DNA from: Corynebacterium sp. p3-SID1056
Lineage (GTDB): Bacteria; Actinomycetota; Actinomycetes; Mycobacteriales; Mycobacteriaceae
NCBI RefSeq assembly: GCF_025152525.1
Contig: NZ_JALXXL010000011.1
Location: 1 to 64,000 of the forward strand
Reading direction: 5' to 3'
DNA length: 64,000 nt
The notes beneath the pieces were generated by a model, which saw only the letters and a program-made list of their open reading frames with translations, did not search any database and was not told the DNA's origin. Below are positions 8,713 to 16,586 of the stretch, in pieces. Made by a program: the position numbers and the translations under genes. Every line of letters starts with the position of its first letter. Position 1 is the stretch's first letter.

Positions 8713-9390
8713 TCAATGTGCTTCAGCGCGACCCCATGGGGTAAACAATGAGTTCAACGTCGGTTTGATACACGGCTCAAACCAGGAGCACTTCTTGCCT
8801 TCGAGGTGGCGTTGCACGGCCCAAAGACCATAGTCTGCCACCTGTAGCCCCCATGAGGATTGCGCTGTCCACACGCACAGGGTGATATTTCTGTTGATTT
8901 GGGCGCACACATCGGCTACTGCTTCAGATGCAGCTCTCCGAGTGCTTTTTGTGCCGAACTCGGCGACGACAACGTAGAGTTCGTCCTCTGGCCGGGAAAC
9001 CTGCAGCGCAACTTGCTTGAGATGAAGAAACCACGCGAGTTTATAGAGGCGCATTGGGCCATCTGCTCTGACGCCCGCATACGCATTCGCTTTCATCAGG
9101 AACGTTGTGTCGAATCGCGGTGCTTGTTCCTGGATTAAGTGAAACATTTCATTTCGTGTCCTGGAAGAATCGTCGACTGCATGAAATCCCTTCGCAAGCG
9201 AAATTCCTTCCTTTGCGCAACTTGCTCGCAAATGCAGACCTTGGAGTAGATCATCACCGTGGTGCTGTGTGTCAAAAGCTGCGGTCCCGAAACCGAAATA
9301 TGTCGAGGCGCCGCCTCCTCGTGGGTTGGGGGTGCCCTCGTAATCTAGGTTTCCAGTCTCATCCGCGTACAGGCAAACCCGCTTAGCCAT
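8713..9390 (-). CDS. DUF3800 domain protein
   Basis: 225 residues. The N-terminal YADETGNLDYEG carries the Asp-Glu-(Ser/Thr)-Gly motif of DUF3800, and the C-terminal part has the conserved LQVADYGLWAVQRHLEG (consensus-like ADxxxWAxxR). DUF3800 proteins are thought, from their acidic motif pattern, to be nuclease-like, and are often found on mobile or defence-rich DNA; the function is not established. I chose ATG at 9390; the frame is open further upstream but that part overlaps the methyltransferase in another frame. The methyltransferase gene ends 15 bases upstream, so the two may be co-transcribed. The structured RNA follows at once. Confidence 0.85.
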   Translation of the reverse strand: MAKRVCLYADETGNLDYEGTPNPRGGGASTYFGFGTAAFDTQHHGDDLLQGLHLRASCAKEGISLAKGFHAVDDSSRTRNEMFHLIQEQAPRFDTTFLMKANAYAGVRADGPMRLYKLAWFLHLKQVALQVSRPEDELYVVVAEFGTKSTRRAASEAVADVCAQINRNITLCVWTAQSSWGLQVADYGLWAVQRHLEGKKCSWFEPCIKPTLNSLFTPWGRAEAH

Positions 9391-9404
9391 CGTTGACCAT
9401 TCGT

Positions 9405-9992
9405 CTACGCAGGCCGCGCGAGCTGGGCGACAAGAAAGCTGGAGTCTGCGGTAAAAGGTGCAAGCTCCCAGCTCTCGTAGCAGTTCTGGACGTTGAACCC
9501 GACCTCTTCGGCAGTGGCGAGAAAGTCGTCGAACGTCCAGCCGCGGCCTGCACCGAAACCTGCGAAGAGGCGGCCGCCAGGACGCAGCGTACGGAAAATG
9601 TTCGCGAGTGCTGGCGCGCGGCCAGCCGGGTCGAGGAACCCCATAACATTGCCGGCGCAAACGGCGACGTCGACGTCATGCGCCGGTATTTCATCCTCGG
9701 ACAGGTCGCCGACAACCCAGGTGGCGTCGGGGAAGTCCTGCTTGGCGTGAGTGATCAGGATCGGATCGACGTCGGTGCCGATCACTTCGTGCCCGCGCTT
9801 TGCAAGGTAGCCGCCCACGCGGCCGGTGCCGCAGCCGGCGTCGAGGATGCGGGCGTGGCGCGGCGCGACAGCGTCGATAAGCCTGGCTTCCCCGTCGATG
9901 TCTTTGCCCTGCGCGACGAAGGTCTTCCAGCGCTGGGCGTATCGCTCGGAGTGGGCGGGGTCTGCGGTGGTGATGTCTTTCCAGGTAGCCAT
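9405..9992 (-). CDS. Class I SAM-dependent methyltransferase
   Basis: 195 residues with a Rossmann methyltransferase fold. Motif I is ILDAGCGTGRVGGYLAKRG, an acidic residue follows in IGTDVDPILI, and motif II/III appear as VVGDLSEDEIP and VAVCAGNVMGF. This profile suits small-molecule methyltransferases, but the substrate is unknown. I chose MATWKDI at 9992 over a start ten codons upstream because it begins at the conserved N-terminus. It is divergent from the MauE-like gene and lies upstream of DUF3800. Confidence 0.85.
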   Translation of the reverse strand: MATWKDITTADPAHSERYAQRWKTFVAQGKDIDGEARLIDAVAPRHARILDAGCGTGRVGGYLAKRGHEVIGTDVDPILITHAKQDFPDATWVVGDLSEDEIPAHDVDVAVCAGNVMGFLDPAGRAPALANIFRTLRPGGRLFAGFGAGRGWTFDDFLATAEEVGFNVQNCYESWELAPFTADSSFLVAQLARPA

Positions 9993-10077
9993 GGGTCCGA
10001 GTATAGAACGAAAATAGATCACACCTTTGCAGATAAAAATGCAGACCCCGGGGCTCTGCTGCGCTACGCTGCTTAAT

Positions 10078-10575
10078 GTGACGACACAACTTTCCGCCGC
10101 CGCGTCCGGTGATCAGCAGGCGCGCAGCACGCGCACGCTTGTGCTTGACGTGCTCTCGGCCGCAGCACGGTTCTTTATGGCATTCGTGTGGATCAAGGCT
10201 GCAATACCCAAAATTGGCAATGTGATGGAGATGACGCAGGCCATCGCCGCCTACGAAATCTTCACGCACGATTGGTCCTACTTGCTCGCGCAGTTGATCG
10301 GGCCGCTGGAGCTGGCGGGCGGACTCTTGCTTCTGCTGGGGATTAAGTTGCGGCCGGCCGGCTGGATTTCGATCGTGGTGCTCGTCCTATTTATTGTCGG
10401 GCTGCTGTCGGCGTGGCAGCGCGGTCTCGAAATTGATTGCGGGTGCTTCGATCCGAGCGCCGACGCCACCGAAGGGCCGAGCTTGCTACTTGTAGCCGCG
10501 CGTGACGTGGTCTTTATCGCAATCACCGCGTTCATGGTGTACCGCCCGTTCAAGCGATTTGCCATCTACCCGTAG
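10078..10575 (+). CDS. MauE/DoxX-like membrane protein
   Basis: 165 residues with four membrane segments. It resembles MauE/DoxX-type proteins, which support periplasmic redox protein maturation. The WIKAAIPKIGN stretch in segment 1 and a CGCF pair (two Cys two residues apart) in the loop after segment 3 fit thiol-redox work. GTG at 10078 lies 7 bases after a TACGCT -10-like hexamer with no Shine-Dalgarno, suggesting a leaderless transcript. The DsbA-like thioredoxin-fold gene follows 95 bases later, so this protein may feed electrons to or accept them from it (inference). Confidence 0.75.
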   Translation: MTTQLSAAASGDQQARSTRTLVLDVLSAAARFFMAFVWIKAAIPKIGNVMEMTQAIAAYEIFTHDWSYLLAQLIGPLELAGGLLLLLGIKLRPAGWISIVVLVLFIVGLLSAWQRGLEIDCGCFDPSADATEGPSLLLVAARDVVFIAITAFMVYRPFKRFAIYP

Positions 10576-10670
10576 CTGTGGTGCGTGCCGTATAATCCGC
10601 TGCGTACCTCCGTGCGCGCGGGCGCACTTCGCGCATCACCCGCATTTTCAAAGATTGAGGAGAATCCACA

Positions 10671-11414
10671 TTGACCACCCGTAAGGTGCAAAACCCGAAC
10701 TCGAAGGGCGGCGCCGGCTTCGTCTGGGCCATCGTGGCCGTTATCGCGATCGCGCTGTTGGTGATTGGCATCATCGTCTACAACGGTAAGAGCGACCGGA
10801 AAGACGCGATCGCCGAGGAGATGCTCGACACCGAGGGAATCACCGCCACCTGGAACGAGGGTGAGGACTTCATCACTCTGTCCGGCGAAGGTGCCACGGA
10901 CGCGCCGAAGGCGGACCTCTTCGAGGACTTTTCGTGCTCCTACTGTGCGGAACTCGAGGTTGAAACCGGTGAGCCGATGCTGGAGGCGCTGAAGGCCGGG
11001 GAGATCGCGGTTGACTTGCGCCCGATGGTGTTCTTGGACGGGCAGCAGCAGGCGTACACCCCAGGCCACTCCACGGCTTCGGCCTCGGCGATGCTCGCCT
11101 TGTTCGCACACGGTGAGACTGCACCTGCGCTGAACCTGCGTTACTACCTGTTCGAGAACCAGGAGGACGTGTACAAGAAGCTCGAGACGGCTGACCTGGC
11201 TGACCTGGCGGCAGACTACGGCGCTTCCGATGCGGCGCTGCAGGATATTCGCGACGAGAAGTACGCGGAGGCAGCTAAGGAGATGTCGGATGCCAACCTG
11301 AAGCTTCAGGAAGAGCGTGCCGGTGAAGCATGGACCCCGCGCGTCATGCTCGACGAAAAGGATATCGACGGCGATGTCGGCCAGTGGGTCGAGACCCTCA
11401 AGGCCAGCAAGTAG
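10671..11414 (+). CDS. Membrane-anchored DsbA-like thiol-disulfide protein
   Basis: 247 residues. One N-terminal membrane anchor (about residues 17-39) is followed by an extracytoplasmic thioredoxin/DsbA fold with active-site CSYC (near residue 91) and a cis-Pro loop in AWTPRVMLDE. It probably helps form or reshuffle disulfides in exported proteins. The start is TTG at 10671, preceded by GAGGAG at good spacing; no ATG is available upstream. Corynebacteria use MdbA as main oxidant; this one looks like the second, longer type. It follows a MauE-like gene, which supports a shared redox role. Confidence 0.85.
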   Translation: MTTRKVQNPNSKGGAGFVWAIVAVIAIALLVIGIIVYNGKSDRKDAIAEEMLDTEGITATWNEGEDFITLSGEGATDAPKADLFEDFSCSYCAELEVETGEPMLEALKAGEIAVDLRPMVFLDGQQQAYTPGHSTASASAMLALFAHGETAPALNLRYYLFENQEDVYKKLETADLADLAADYGASDAALQDIRDEKYAEAAKEMSDANLKLQEERAGEAWTPRVMLDEKDIDGDVGQWVETLKASK

Positions 11415-11523
11415 GCTGTAGTGCGCGTACGCGCCCGCAGGCGATTTGGTTCGCTTGCGGGCGCGCGTGTATATTTAGCGAAGTGCTTCGCGCCGGTCTT
11501 CCCGGGGCAAGCAGACCCGATTT

Positions 11524-11596
11524 GGGGCTATGGCGCAGTTGGTAGCGCACCACACTGGCAGTGTGGGGGTCACGGGTTCGAATCCCGTTAGCTCCA
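11524..11596 (+). tRNA. tRNA-Ala (GGC), copy 1
   Basis: A 73-base cloverleaf: acceptor GGGGCTA / TAGCTCC, D arm with AGTTGGTA, anticodon loop CTGGCAG giving GGC, and T arm GGTTCGAATCC. CCA is not encoded. Identical to the copy at 11623. Confidence 0.97.
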
Positions 11597-11622
11597 CTTC
11601 TACAACTTCATACCGTCTTGAC

Positions 11623-11695
11623 GGGGCTATGGCGCAGTTGGTAGCGCACCACACTGGCAGTGTGGGGGTCACGGGTTCGAATCCCGTTAGCTCCA
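11623..11695 (+). tRNA. tRNA-Ala (GGC), copy 2
   Basis: Identical to copy 1, repeated with a 99-base period, and the four bases after the gene (CTTC) are repeated as well. This suggests a recent tandem duplication or ongoing gene conversion. A terminator hairpin follows. Confidence 0.97.
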
Positions 11696-11702
11696 CTTCG
11701 TG

Positions 11703-11742
11703 AAAACGCTGCCCGGCCGAAACTGTCAGGCAGCGTTTTCTT
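11703..11742 (+). terminator. Rho-independent terminator of tRNA-Ala pair
   Basis: Perfect 11-bp stem AAAACGCTGCC / GGCAGCGTTTT with a 15-base loop, followed by CTTG. It ends the tRNA-Ala transcription unit and may also work for the converging lipoprotein gene. Confidence 0.85.
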
Positions 11743-11755
11743 GCTCAGGGGTGAG

Positions 11756-12059
11756 CTAGCGTGCGGCTTGGCGCATGCCGTCGAAATAGGCGTTGCCGTC
11801 GCCGCCGATGTAGCAGGGGCTGGACTGCACGGGCCACATACCACGGGTTTGCTCGCAGGTGTTGAGCGAGCCGTAGGGGCCCATGGTCGCGTATTCCATC
11901 TGCGGGCCTGCCTGCTGCTGTTGTTGCTGCTGAGCAGCCTGTTCCGCGGCAGCTTGTTCCGCTGCGGCCTGTTCAGCAGGAGGATGAGTCCCCGCACCCG
12001 ACCAGAGCGCATGCGACGGTGGCGAGGGCAATGGGGAAGCTTGTAATTTTGTTGGGCAT
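11756..12059 (-). pseudogene. Small lipoprotein with Gln-rich region, frameshifted
   Basis: ATG at 12059 opens a clear lipoprotein signal (MPNKITSFPIALATVACA, then lipobox LVGC), but the frame stops after about 28 codons. In the next frame a long continuation runs to 11756: THPPAEQ, AAAEQ repeats, a run of seven Gln, then a small Cys-containing domain (NTCEQTRGMWPVQSSPCYIGG). Dropping one G of the GGGG just after the lipobox Cys joins the two. It is either a true frameshift, slippage at the G run, or a sequencing error. The mature part resembles small secreted actinobacterial proteins of unknown function. Confidence 0.7.
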
Positions 12060-12121
12060 AGCGTGGAGTTTACTCAATGCTCACCCAGCGGGCGCGGTGT
12101 TTGCCCACTACGGTGGGGCCC

Positions 12122-12601
12122 ATGGACGGTTTGCAGTTCCACGAGATTGATTCGCCGATCGGAAAGCTGGGCCTTGTTATTTCGAACAGGGGAGTGGCGA
12201 AAGTCATGTTCGAGGCCGACGGCATTGAGGCTGAGCGGGAGCGTATCGCCGAGCCAGCTGAAGTACCGCTCGCCGCGCACCAGCTCACGGAGTACTTTGC
12301 GGGCAGGCGGCAGCGCTTCACGGTGCCGCTCGACTTCCGTTTCGCCACGGATTTCCACCGCCAGGTCCTCGAAGCGCTCGCCCGCGTGCCTTTCGGTCGC
12401 ACCACCACGTACAAGGAGCTTGCCGAGCAGGTTGGCAATCCGAAAGCGGTGCGCGCAGTCGGGAGCGCGTGCGCGCGCAACCCCTTGCCACTGCTCGTTC
12501 CCTGTCACCGGGTGCTGCGCGCCGACGGGTCGCTCGGCGGCTATCGTGGCGGCGAGCAAGCCAAGCGATTCCTACTTGCTTTGGAGGGCACCGATGTCTG
12601 A
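12122..12601 (+). CDS. ogt: Methylated-DNA-protein cysteine methyltransferase
   Basis: 159 residues. Suicide repair protein that moves the alkyl group from O6-alkylguanine to its own Cys. The active-site motif LLVPCHRVLRADG is intact, with VGSACARNP (RNA-like Asn hinge) before it and GGYRGGEQAKRFLL after. The start MDGLQFHEID at 12122 matches the usual N-terminus; an upstream ATG would add 15 unlikely residues. The stop overlaps the next gene by 8 bases. Confidence 0.95.
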   Translation: MDGLQFHEIDSPIGKLGLVISNRGVAKVMFEADGIEAERERIAEPAEVPLAAHQLTEYFAGRRQRFTVPLDFRFATDFHRQVLEALARVPFGRTTTYKELAEQVGNPKAVRAVGSACARNPLPLLVPCHRVLRADGSLGGYRGGEQAKRFLLALEGTDV

Positions 12602-13370
12602 GGCATTTCTCAAACGGGGCAGCGCGCCGGGGTCGGCGGCGGCCGAAGCCGCGGGGCTCCGTTGGCTGCGCGAGGGATCGTCGGCGGTGGTCGAGGTGCT
12701 TTCGCTTGACGACGCCGCGAATACCCTCACCATCGAAACGGTGCAATCCGCACGCCCCACTGCAGAGGCGGCGGCACGCGCTGGCCGCGAGCTGGCGGCG
12801 ATCCACGCCGCTGGCACAAGGGCTTTTGGGGCCCCGCCGACGGGGTGGGATGGGCCGAACTTCATCGGCCGGCTCGAGCAGGAGTGCACCCCGACGAAGC
12901 GCTGGGCCGACTTCTACGTGCACCAGCGGGTGCTGCCGTTTGCCCGCTCCGCATACGAGGTCGGAAACCTGGACGCGCGCGGGCTCGAAGTGGTTACCCG
13001 TGCGTGCGATGCGTTGCTAGCAGAAGACGAGGATGCTCCGCTCGCACGCATCCACGGCGACCTGTGGGCAGGCAACCTGTTGTTTAGCCCTGATGGCCCC
13101 CGTTTTATCGACCCTGCCGCGCACGGTGGTCACCCGCTCACCGACATCGCAATGTTGGAGCTGTTCGGTGCCCCCTATCTCGATGCGATCGTGGACGGCT
13201 ACGCGCGCGCCGGTGGGGTGCTCGGCAGCGTCGCAACCGCGGACGCCTGGCGCGCTCGTATCCCGATCCACCAGCTCCACCCGCTTGCGGTGCATGCGAC
13301 CACGCACGGTCCTAGCTACGCGTCCGCGTTGGTCCGCGCCGCGCACGACACCCTTGACGTGGTGAGATAG
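12594..13370 (+). CDS. Fructosamine kinase family protein
   Basis: 258 residues with a kinase-like fold of the fructosamine-3-kinase/aminoglycoside phosphotransferase type. Catalytic loop IHGDLWAGNLLF (Asp and Asn) and the metal-binding FIDPAAHGGHPLTDIAMLELF are present. Family members phosphorylate glycated protein lysines or ribulosamines, making the adduct unstable, a deglycation repair. The start at 12594 overlaps ogt by 8 bases, so the two repair enzymes are probably translated together. The true substrate is not proven for bacterial members. Confidence 0.88.
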   Translation: MSEAFLKRGSAPGSAAAEAAGLRWLREGSSAVVEVLSLDDAANTLTIETVQSARPTAEAAARAGRELAAIHAAGTRAFGAPPTGWDGPNFIGRLEQECTPTKRWADFYVHQRVLPFARSAYEVGNLDARGLEVVTRACDALLAEDEDAPLARIHGDLWAGNLLFSPDGPRFIDPAAHGGHPLTDIAMLELFGAPYLDAIVDGYARAGGVLGSVATADAWRARIPIHQLHPLAVHATTHGPSYASALVRAAHDTLDVVR

Positions 13371-13374
13371 GGCG

Positions 13375-14211
13375 TCAGCGCCACCAGCCATCCCGCGGCC
13401 CCGGCGGCAGGTGGCGCTTGTGCTGGCCGACGCGCCAGAGGTGGGCCAGGCGCTTCGCTGCTTCGGGCGGGACGGGCTTGTCTTCCAGGTAGTCGTCGAT
13501 AAGCGCATAGCTGATGCCGAGTGCTTCCTCGTCGGGCAGCGCCGGGCGATCTTCCTCGAGGTCTGCGGTGGGGACCTTTTCCCACAGCCGCGGGGTCGCG
13601 CCGAGGTGTTTGAGCAGCGCGGCGCCTTGGCGCTTGTTCAATCCGGCGAGCGGGACGAGGTCGGCTGCGCCGTCGCCGAACTTGGTGAAGAACCCGGTGA
13701 CGTTCTCCGCAGCGTGGTCGGTGCCAATGACCAGGCAGCCTCGCTCCCCGGCGATCGCGTACTGGGCGACCATGCGCACACGCGCCTTCACGTTGCCCTT
13801 GTTGAAGTCGCCGAGACCGGCCAGCCCAAGCGCGCCGGCGGCCTGAGCGTCGAGGGCGTCGGTAGCGGGCTTGATGTCTACAGTGACTGTCTCGTCCGGC
13901 TGGATGAACTCGAGCGCGAGCTGCGCGTCGTCTTCGTCCGCCTGCACCCCGTAGGGCAGGCGGACAGCGATAAATGTCGCCTCCGCGCCGCTTGCGCGAC
14001 GCTGTTCCACGGCGAGTTGCGCGAGCCGGCCTGCGAGCGTGGAGTCCTGCCCGCCAGAAATGCCGAGCACGAACCCCTTTGCTCCGGTGGCGGCGAGGTA
14101 ATCGGCGAGGAAGTCGACGCGAGTGCGCACTTCCGTGTCTGTATCGATCAAGGGGCGGGTACCCAGGGCTTTTATGATCTCTGACTGCAGGTTTTCTTGC
14201 TGGTAAGACAT
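13375..14211 (-). CDS. nadE: NH3-dependent NAD+ synthetase
   Basis: 278 residues. Final step of NAD synthesis: amidation of nicotinate adenine dinucleotide with ammonia. The P-loop [16 protein letters not shown] lies near residue 50, and [27 protein letters not shown] is split across the expected active-site positions. No glutaminase domain, so it is the short ammonia-using form. I chose MSYQQENLQ at 14211, matching the E. coli N-terminus; an ATG three codons upstream is also possible. pncA and pncB elsewhere in the window feed the same pathway. Confidence 0.95.
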   Translation of the reverse strand: MSYQQENLQSEIIKALGTRPLIDTDTEVRTRVDFLADYLAATGAKGFVLGISGGQDSTLAGRLAQLAVEQRRASGAEATFIAVRLPYGVQADEDDAQLALEFIQPDETVTVDIKPATDALDAQAAGALGLAGLGDFNKGNVKARVRMVAQYAIAGERGCLVIGTDHAAENVTGFFTKFGDGAADLVPLAGLNKRQGAALLKHLGATPRLWEKVPTADLEEDRPALPDEEALGISYALIDDYLEDKPVPPEAAKRLAHLWRVGQHKRHLPPGPRDGWWR

Positions 14212-14240
14212 GACATTCATCGTAGCGGCCACCAAGATGA

Positions 14241-15650
14241 GTGTTCATGGTTCAAAACACACGTTCCCGTGCCGGCGACACGCAGCGTTACGTGCGCACT
14301 GTTGCCGCGACCGCCGCGCTTGGCGGTCTGTTATTTGGTTATGACACCGGTGTGATGAGTGGTGCGCTGCTCTACATCACCCCTGAGTTCGGCATGACGC
14401 CCAGCCAGGAGGGCCTGGTGACCTCCATGCTGCTCGTGGGCGCGGCGATCGGCGCGCTCGGCGGCGGGGCGATCGCCGACGCGTTGGGCAGGCGCCGCAC
14501 GCTGATTGTCGGCGGCGTGCTGTTCATCCTTGGGTCGATCTGGTGCGCGCTCGCCGGCGGCATCGGTGCACTTGCGGCAGCGCGCACCTTCCTCGGCGTG
14601 GGCGTCGGCGGGGTGTCCATTGTTACCCCCATGTATATCGCGGAGATGTCGCCGGCGAAGGTTCGCGGCAAGCTCGTGTCGCTCAACACCCTGATGATTG
14701 TCGTGGGTCAGCTGGTTGCCTACCTGGTTAACTCGCTGCTCGCGCGCACGGGCAGCTGGGAGTGGATGCTCGGCCTGGCCGCGGTGCCGGGCGCGGCGCT
14801 GGCCATTGGCATGTTCCTGCTGCCGGAGACGCCGCTGTGGCAGGCCCGTCGCGGCGCGCGCGCGAAGGCAGAGGCCACTGCGGCGCGGATCGGGATGAGC
14901 GCGTCGGAGCTCGAGGAGCTTTTGGCTAACGACGCCCGCACGCGCCAGGCCGCCTCTCGCGGTGAGTGGCGCACGCTGCGGAAAACGAAGTGGCTGCGCT
15001 CGACCGTGATCGTCGCCGCGCTGCTCGGTATTACCCAGCAGGTCACGGGCGTCAACGCGATCGTCTACTTCGCGCCGACGATGATGAACGCCGTGGGTCT
15101 GTCCACCGAGAACGCCGTGTACACCTCGATCGTCATCGGGCTGGTGTCTGTGGTGGCCTGCTGGGTGGGCCTGCAGGTGGTGGACAAGATCGGCCGCACG
15201 CGTCTGTTGCTCATCGGCCTAATTGGCAACGTGGTCTTCCTCGTCGCGTTGGCCGTGATGTACCGTGCAGCCGAGAACAACGCGGGTTTGGCGTTGGTGG
15301 CGCTTGCGTGCATGGCGGGCTTCATTGCCTCTCAGCAGGCGGCGGTGTCGCCGACGACGTGGCTGCTTATTTCCGAGCTCGTACCCCCGCAGGTGCGCGG
15401 CGTCGGCATGGGCCTGGCTGGCCTGGCGCTGTGGGTCATGAACTGGGTTGTGGCCCAGTTCTTCCTCCCGCTTGTCGACGCCACGTCCGCGACGTTTAGC
15501 TTCCTGCTCTTCGCCGTCTTTGGCGTGGTGGCCGCAGTCTTCGTGCGGCGCCAGGTCCCGGAGACGATGGGCCGAAGCCTGGATGAGGTCGCGGATGAAA
15601 TGCACGAGCGCTTTGATCCCGGGTTTGGTAACCAGGCAAAGAGCGTGTAA
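14241..15650 (+). CDS. Sugar porter family MFS transporter
   Basis: About 469 residues, twelve membrane segments. Sugar-porter signatures are [16 protein letters not shown] in segment 1, the loop motif [17 protein letters not shown] with R before segment 5, [14 protein letters not shown] in segment 7 and [11 protein letters not shown] at the end. It is related to the inositol/glucose permease group (IolT-like) of corynebacteria; the substrate is uncertain. The start is GTG at 14241 or ATG at 14247. It is divergent from nadE, with about 30 bases between. Confidence 0.9.
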   Translation: MFMVQNTRSRAGDTQRYVRTVAATAALGGLLFGYDTGVMSGALLYITPEFGMTPSQEGLVTSMLLVGAAIGALGGGAIADALGRRRTLIVGGVLFILGSIWCALAGGIGALAAARTFLGVGVGGVSIVTPMYIAEMSPAKVRGKLVSLNTLMIVVGQLVAYLVNSLLARTGSWEWMLGLAAVPGAALAIGMFLLPETPLWQARRGARAKAEATAARIGMSASELEELLANDARTRQAASRGEWRTLRKTKWLRSTVIVAALLGITQQVTGVNAIVYFAPTMMNAVGLSTENAVYTSIVIGLVSVVACWVGLQVVDKIGRTRLLLIGLIGNVVFLVALAVMYRAAENNAGLALVALACMAGFIASQQAAVSPTTWLLISELVPPQVRGVGMGLAGLALWVMNWVVAQFFLPLVDATSATFSFLLFAVFGVVAAVFVRRQVPETMGRSLDEVADEMHERFDPGFGNQAKSV

Positions 15651-15769
15651 CCTTATTCGACGTGTCGCGACCCGGCACGCCCCGACACTCGCACAACACG
15701 CTGTGAGTGTGTGGTGGTTGGCCCGCAGGTCGTAAGAGCAATGCAACTTCGAGAAGAAAGGAGCGCCCG

Positions 15770-15892
15770 ATGAAGGTCCGCAAGTCGCTTCGGTCGCTGA
15801 AGAACAAGCCGGGCGCCCAGGTCGTGCGTCGCCGCGGCAAGGTCTACGTGATCAACAAGAAGGAGCCGCGCTTCAAGGCTCGCCAGGGCTAG
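15770..15892 (+). CDS. rpmJ: Ribosomal protein bL36
   Basis: 40 residues, [15 protein letters not shown]... to FKARQG. It has none of the four zinc-binding residues of the classical form, so it is the zinc-free (C-minus) type. GAAAGGAG precedes the ATG. It is encoded away from the ribosomal operons, as is usual for this type. In some actinobacteria zinc-free paralogues are Zur-regulated; I see no clear Zur box here. Confidence 0.95.
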   Translation: MKVRKSLRSLKNKPGAQVVRRRGKVYVINKKEPRFKARQG

Positions 15893-15903
15893 ATCCCTCG
15901 CTC

Positions 15904-15949
15904 GGCGCACGGCGTCGCACCTTGTGCGTGCGATACCGTGCGCCGTTTT
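15904..15949 (+). terminator. Rho-independent terminator after rpmJ
   Basis: Stem GGCGCACGG / CCGTGCGCC (15904..15912 with 15936..15944) with an inner GCGCA-type helix, followed by GTTTTG. Terminates rpmJ. Confidence 0.85.
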
Positions 15950-15950
15950 G

Positions 15951-15994
15951 CTGCCCCGTCACCGACCGGATGTGCTCCGGCGGTGGCGGGGCAG
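15951..15994. terminator. Second strong hairpin, likely terminator
   Basis: Near-perfect 14-bp stem CTGCCCCGTCACCG / CGGTGGCGGGGCAG with an inner CCGG helix, followed by TTGTCGTTT. It directly follows the first terminator and insulates the nrd promoter from upstream transcription. Confidence 0.65.
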
Positions 15995-16069
15995 TTGTCG
16001 TTTGATGAAATTAAATAGCACCCGTGTAAGCCATTTTTCACCGAGAAATCACATGGAAGTGGTTATAGC

Positions 16070-16138
16070 GAACTACATGTAGGTAAGCCGGAGGTGCCAA
16101 CCTGGGAATACCACCCCTGTAACTACTACATGTAGTGT
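16070..16138. promoter_or_regulatory. Two NrdR boxes in front of nrdHIE
   Basis: Two palindromes share the core CTACATGTAG: 16073..16082 and 16126..16135. The extended second box (16123..16138) matches the NrdR consensus acaCwAtATaTwGtgt at most conserved positions. Centre-to-centre distance is 53 bases, about five helical turns, as expected for cooperative NrdR binding. The downstream box ends 4 bases before the putative -35, so binding should repress. Confidence 0.8.
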
Positions 16139-16141
16139 CAG

Positions 16142-16168
16142 TTGCCAGAAATCCCCCCAAGGTATAGT
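16142..16168 (+). promoter_or_regulatory. nrdHIE promoter (candidate)
   Basis: TTGCCA (16142..16147) and TATAGT (16163..16168) with a 15-base spacer, just after the second NrdR box and about 85 bases before nrdH. The spacer is short, so the -35 assignment is weak; the -10 is good. Confidence 0.5.
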
Positions 16169-16254
16169 GTTTGTTGGTGTTGCGCCGGCAAGGCTCGGTG
16201 CCCAATATTTTTCAGTCAGCTTCCCGCAAACGCTACAGAAAGAGCCCACAGGTT

Positions 16255-16488
16255 ATGTCTTCTATCACCGTGTACACGAAGCCCGCTTGCATGCAGTGCA
16301 AGGCAACCACCAAGGCCCTCGATAAGGCTGGCCTGGAGTACTCCCTCGTTGACATCTCCGTGGACGAGGAGGCGCGTGACTACGTGATGGCACTGGGCTA
16401 CCTGCAGGCCCCGATCGTCGAGGTCGACGGGGAGCACTGGTCCGGTTTCCGCCCGGACCGCATCCGCGGCATCCACTCCGCAGCGTAA
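16255..16488 (+). CDS. nrdH: NrdH-redoxin
   Basis: 77 residues. Glutaredoxin-like protein with thioredoxin-like behaviour that reduces class Ib ribonucleotide reductase. The redox motif is CMQC (usual form CMQC/CVQC), and the C-terminal WSGFRPDRI is the NrdH signature. The start at 16255 is the conserved MSSITVYTKPAC; the frame is open upstream without a better start. First gene of nrdHIE. Confidence 0.96.
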   Translation: MSSITVYTKPACMQCKATTKALDKAGLEYSLVDISVDEEARDYVMALGYLQAPIVEVDGEHWSGFRPDRIRGIHSAA

Positions 16489-16586
16489 AGCGCCGCGCGT
16501 TTTTCCGCCCAAAGCCGTCAATTCCTGTGGTTGGCGGCTTCAACTTTGTCTGCACCCGCCCGAAGGAATGAATGAAGTAGGCATCC

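Noticed and set aside
11524..11695. The two identical tRNA-Ala copies as attL/attR of an integrated element
   Set aside because: Only 26 bases lie between them and no integrase is nearby; tandem gene duplication explains them.
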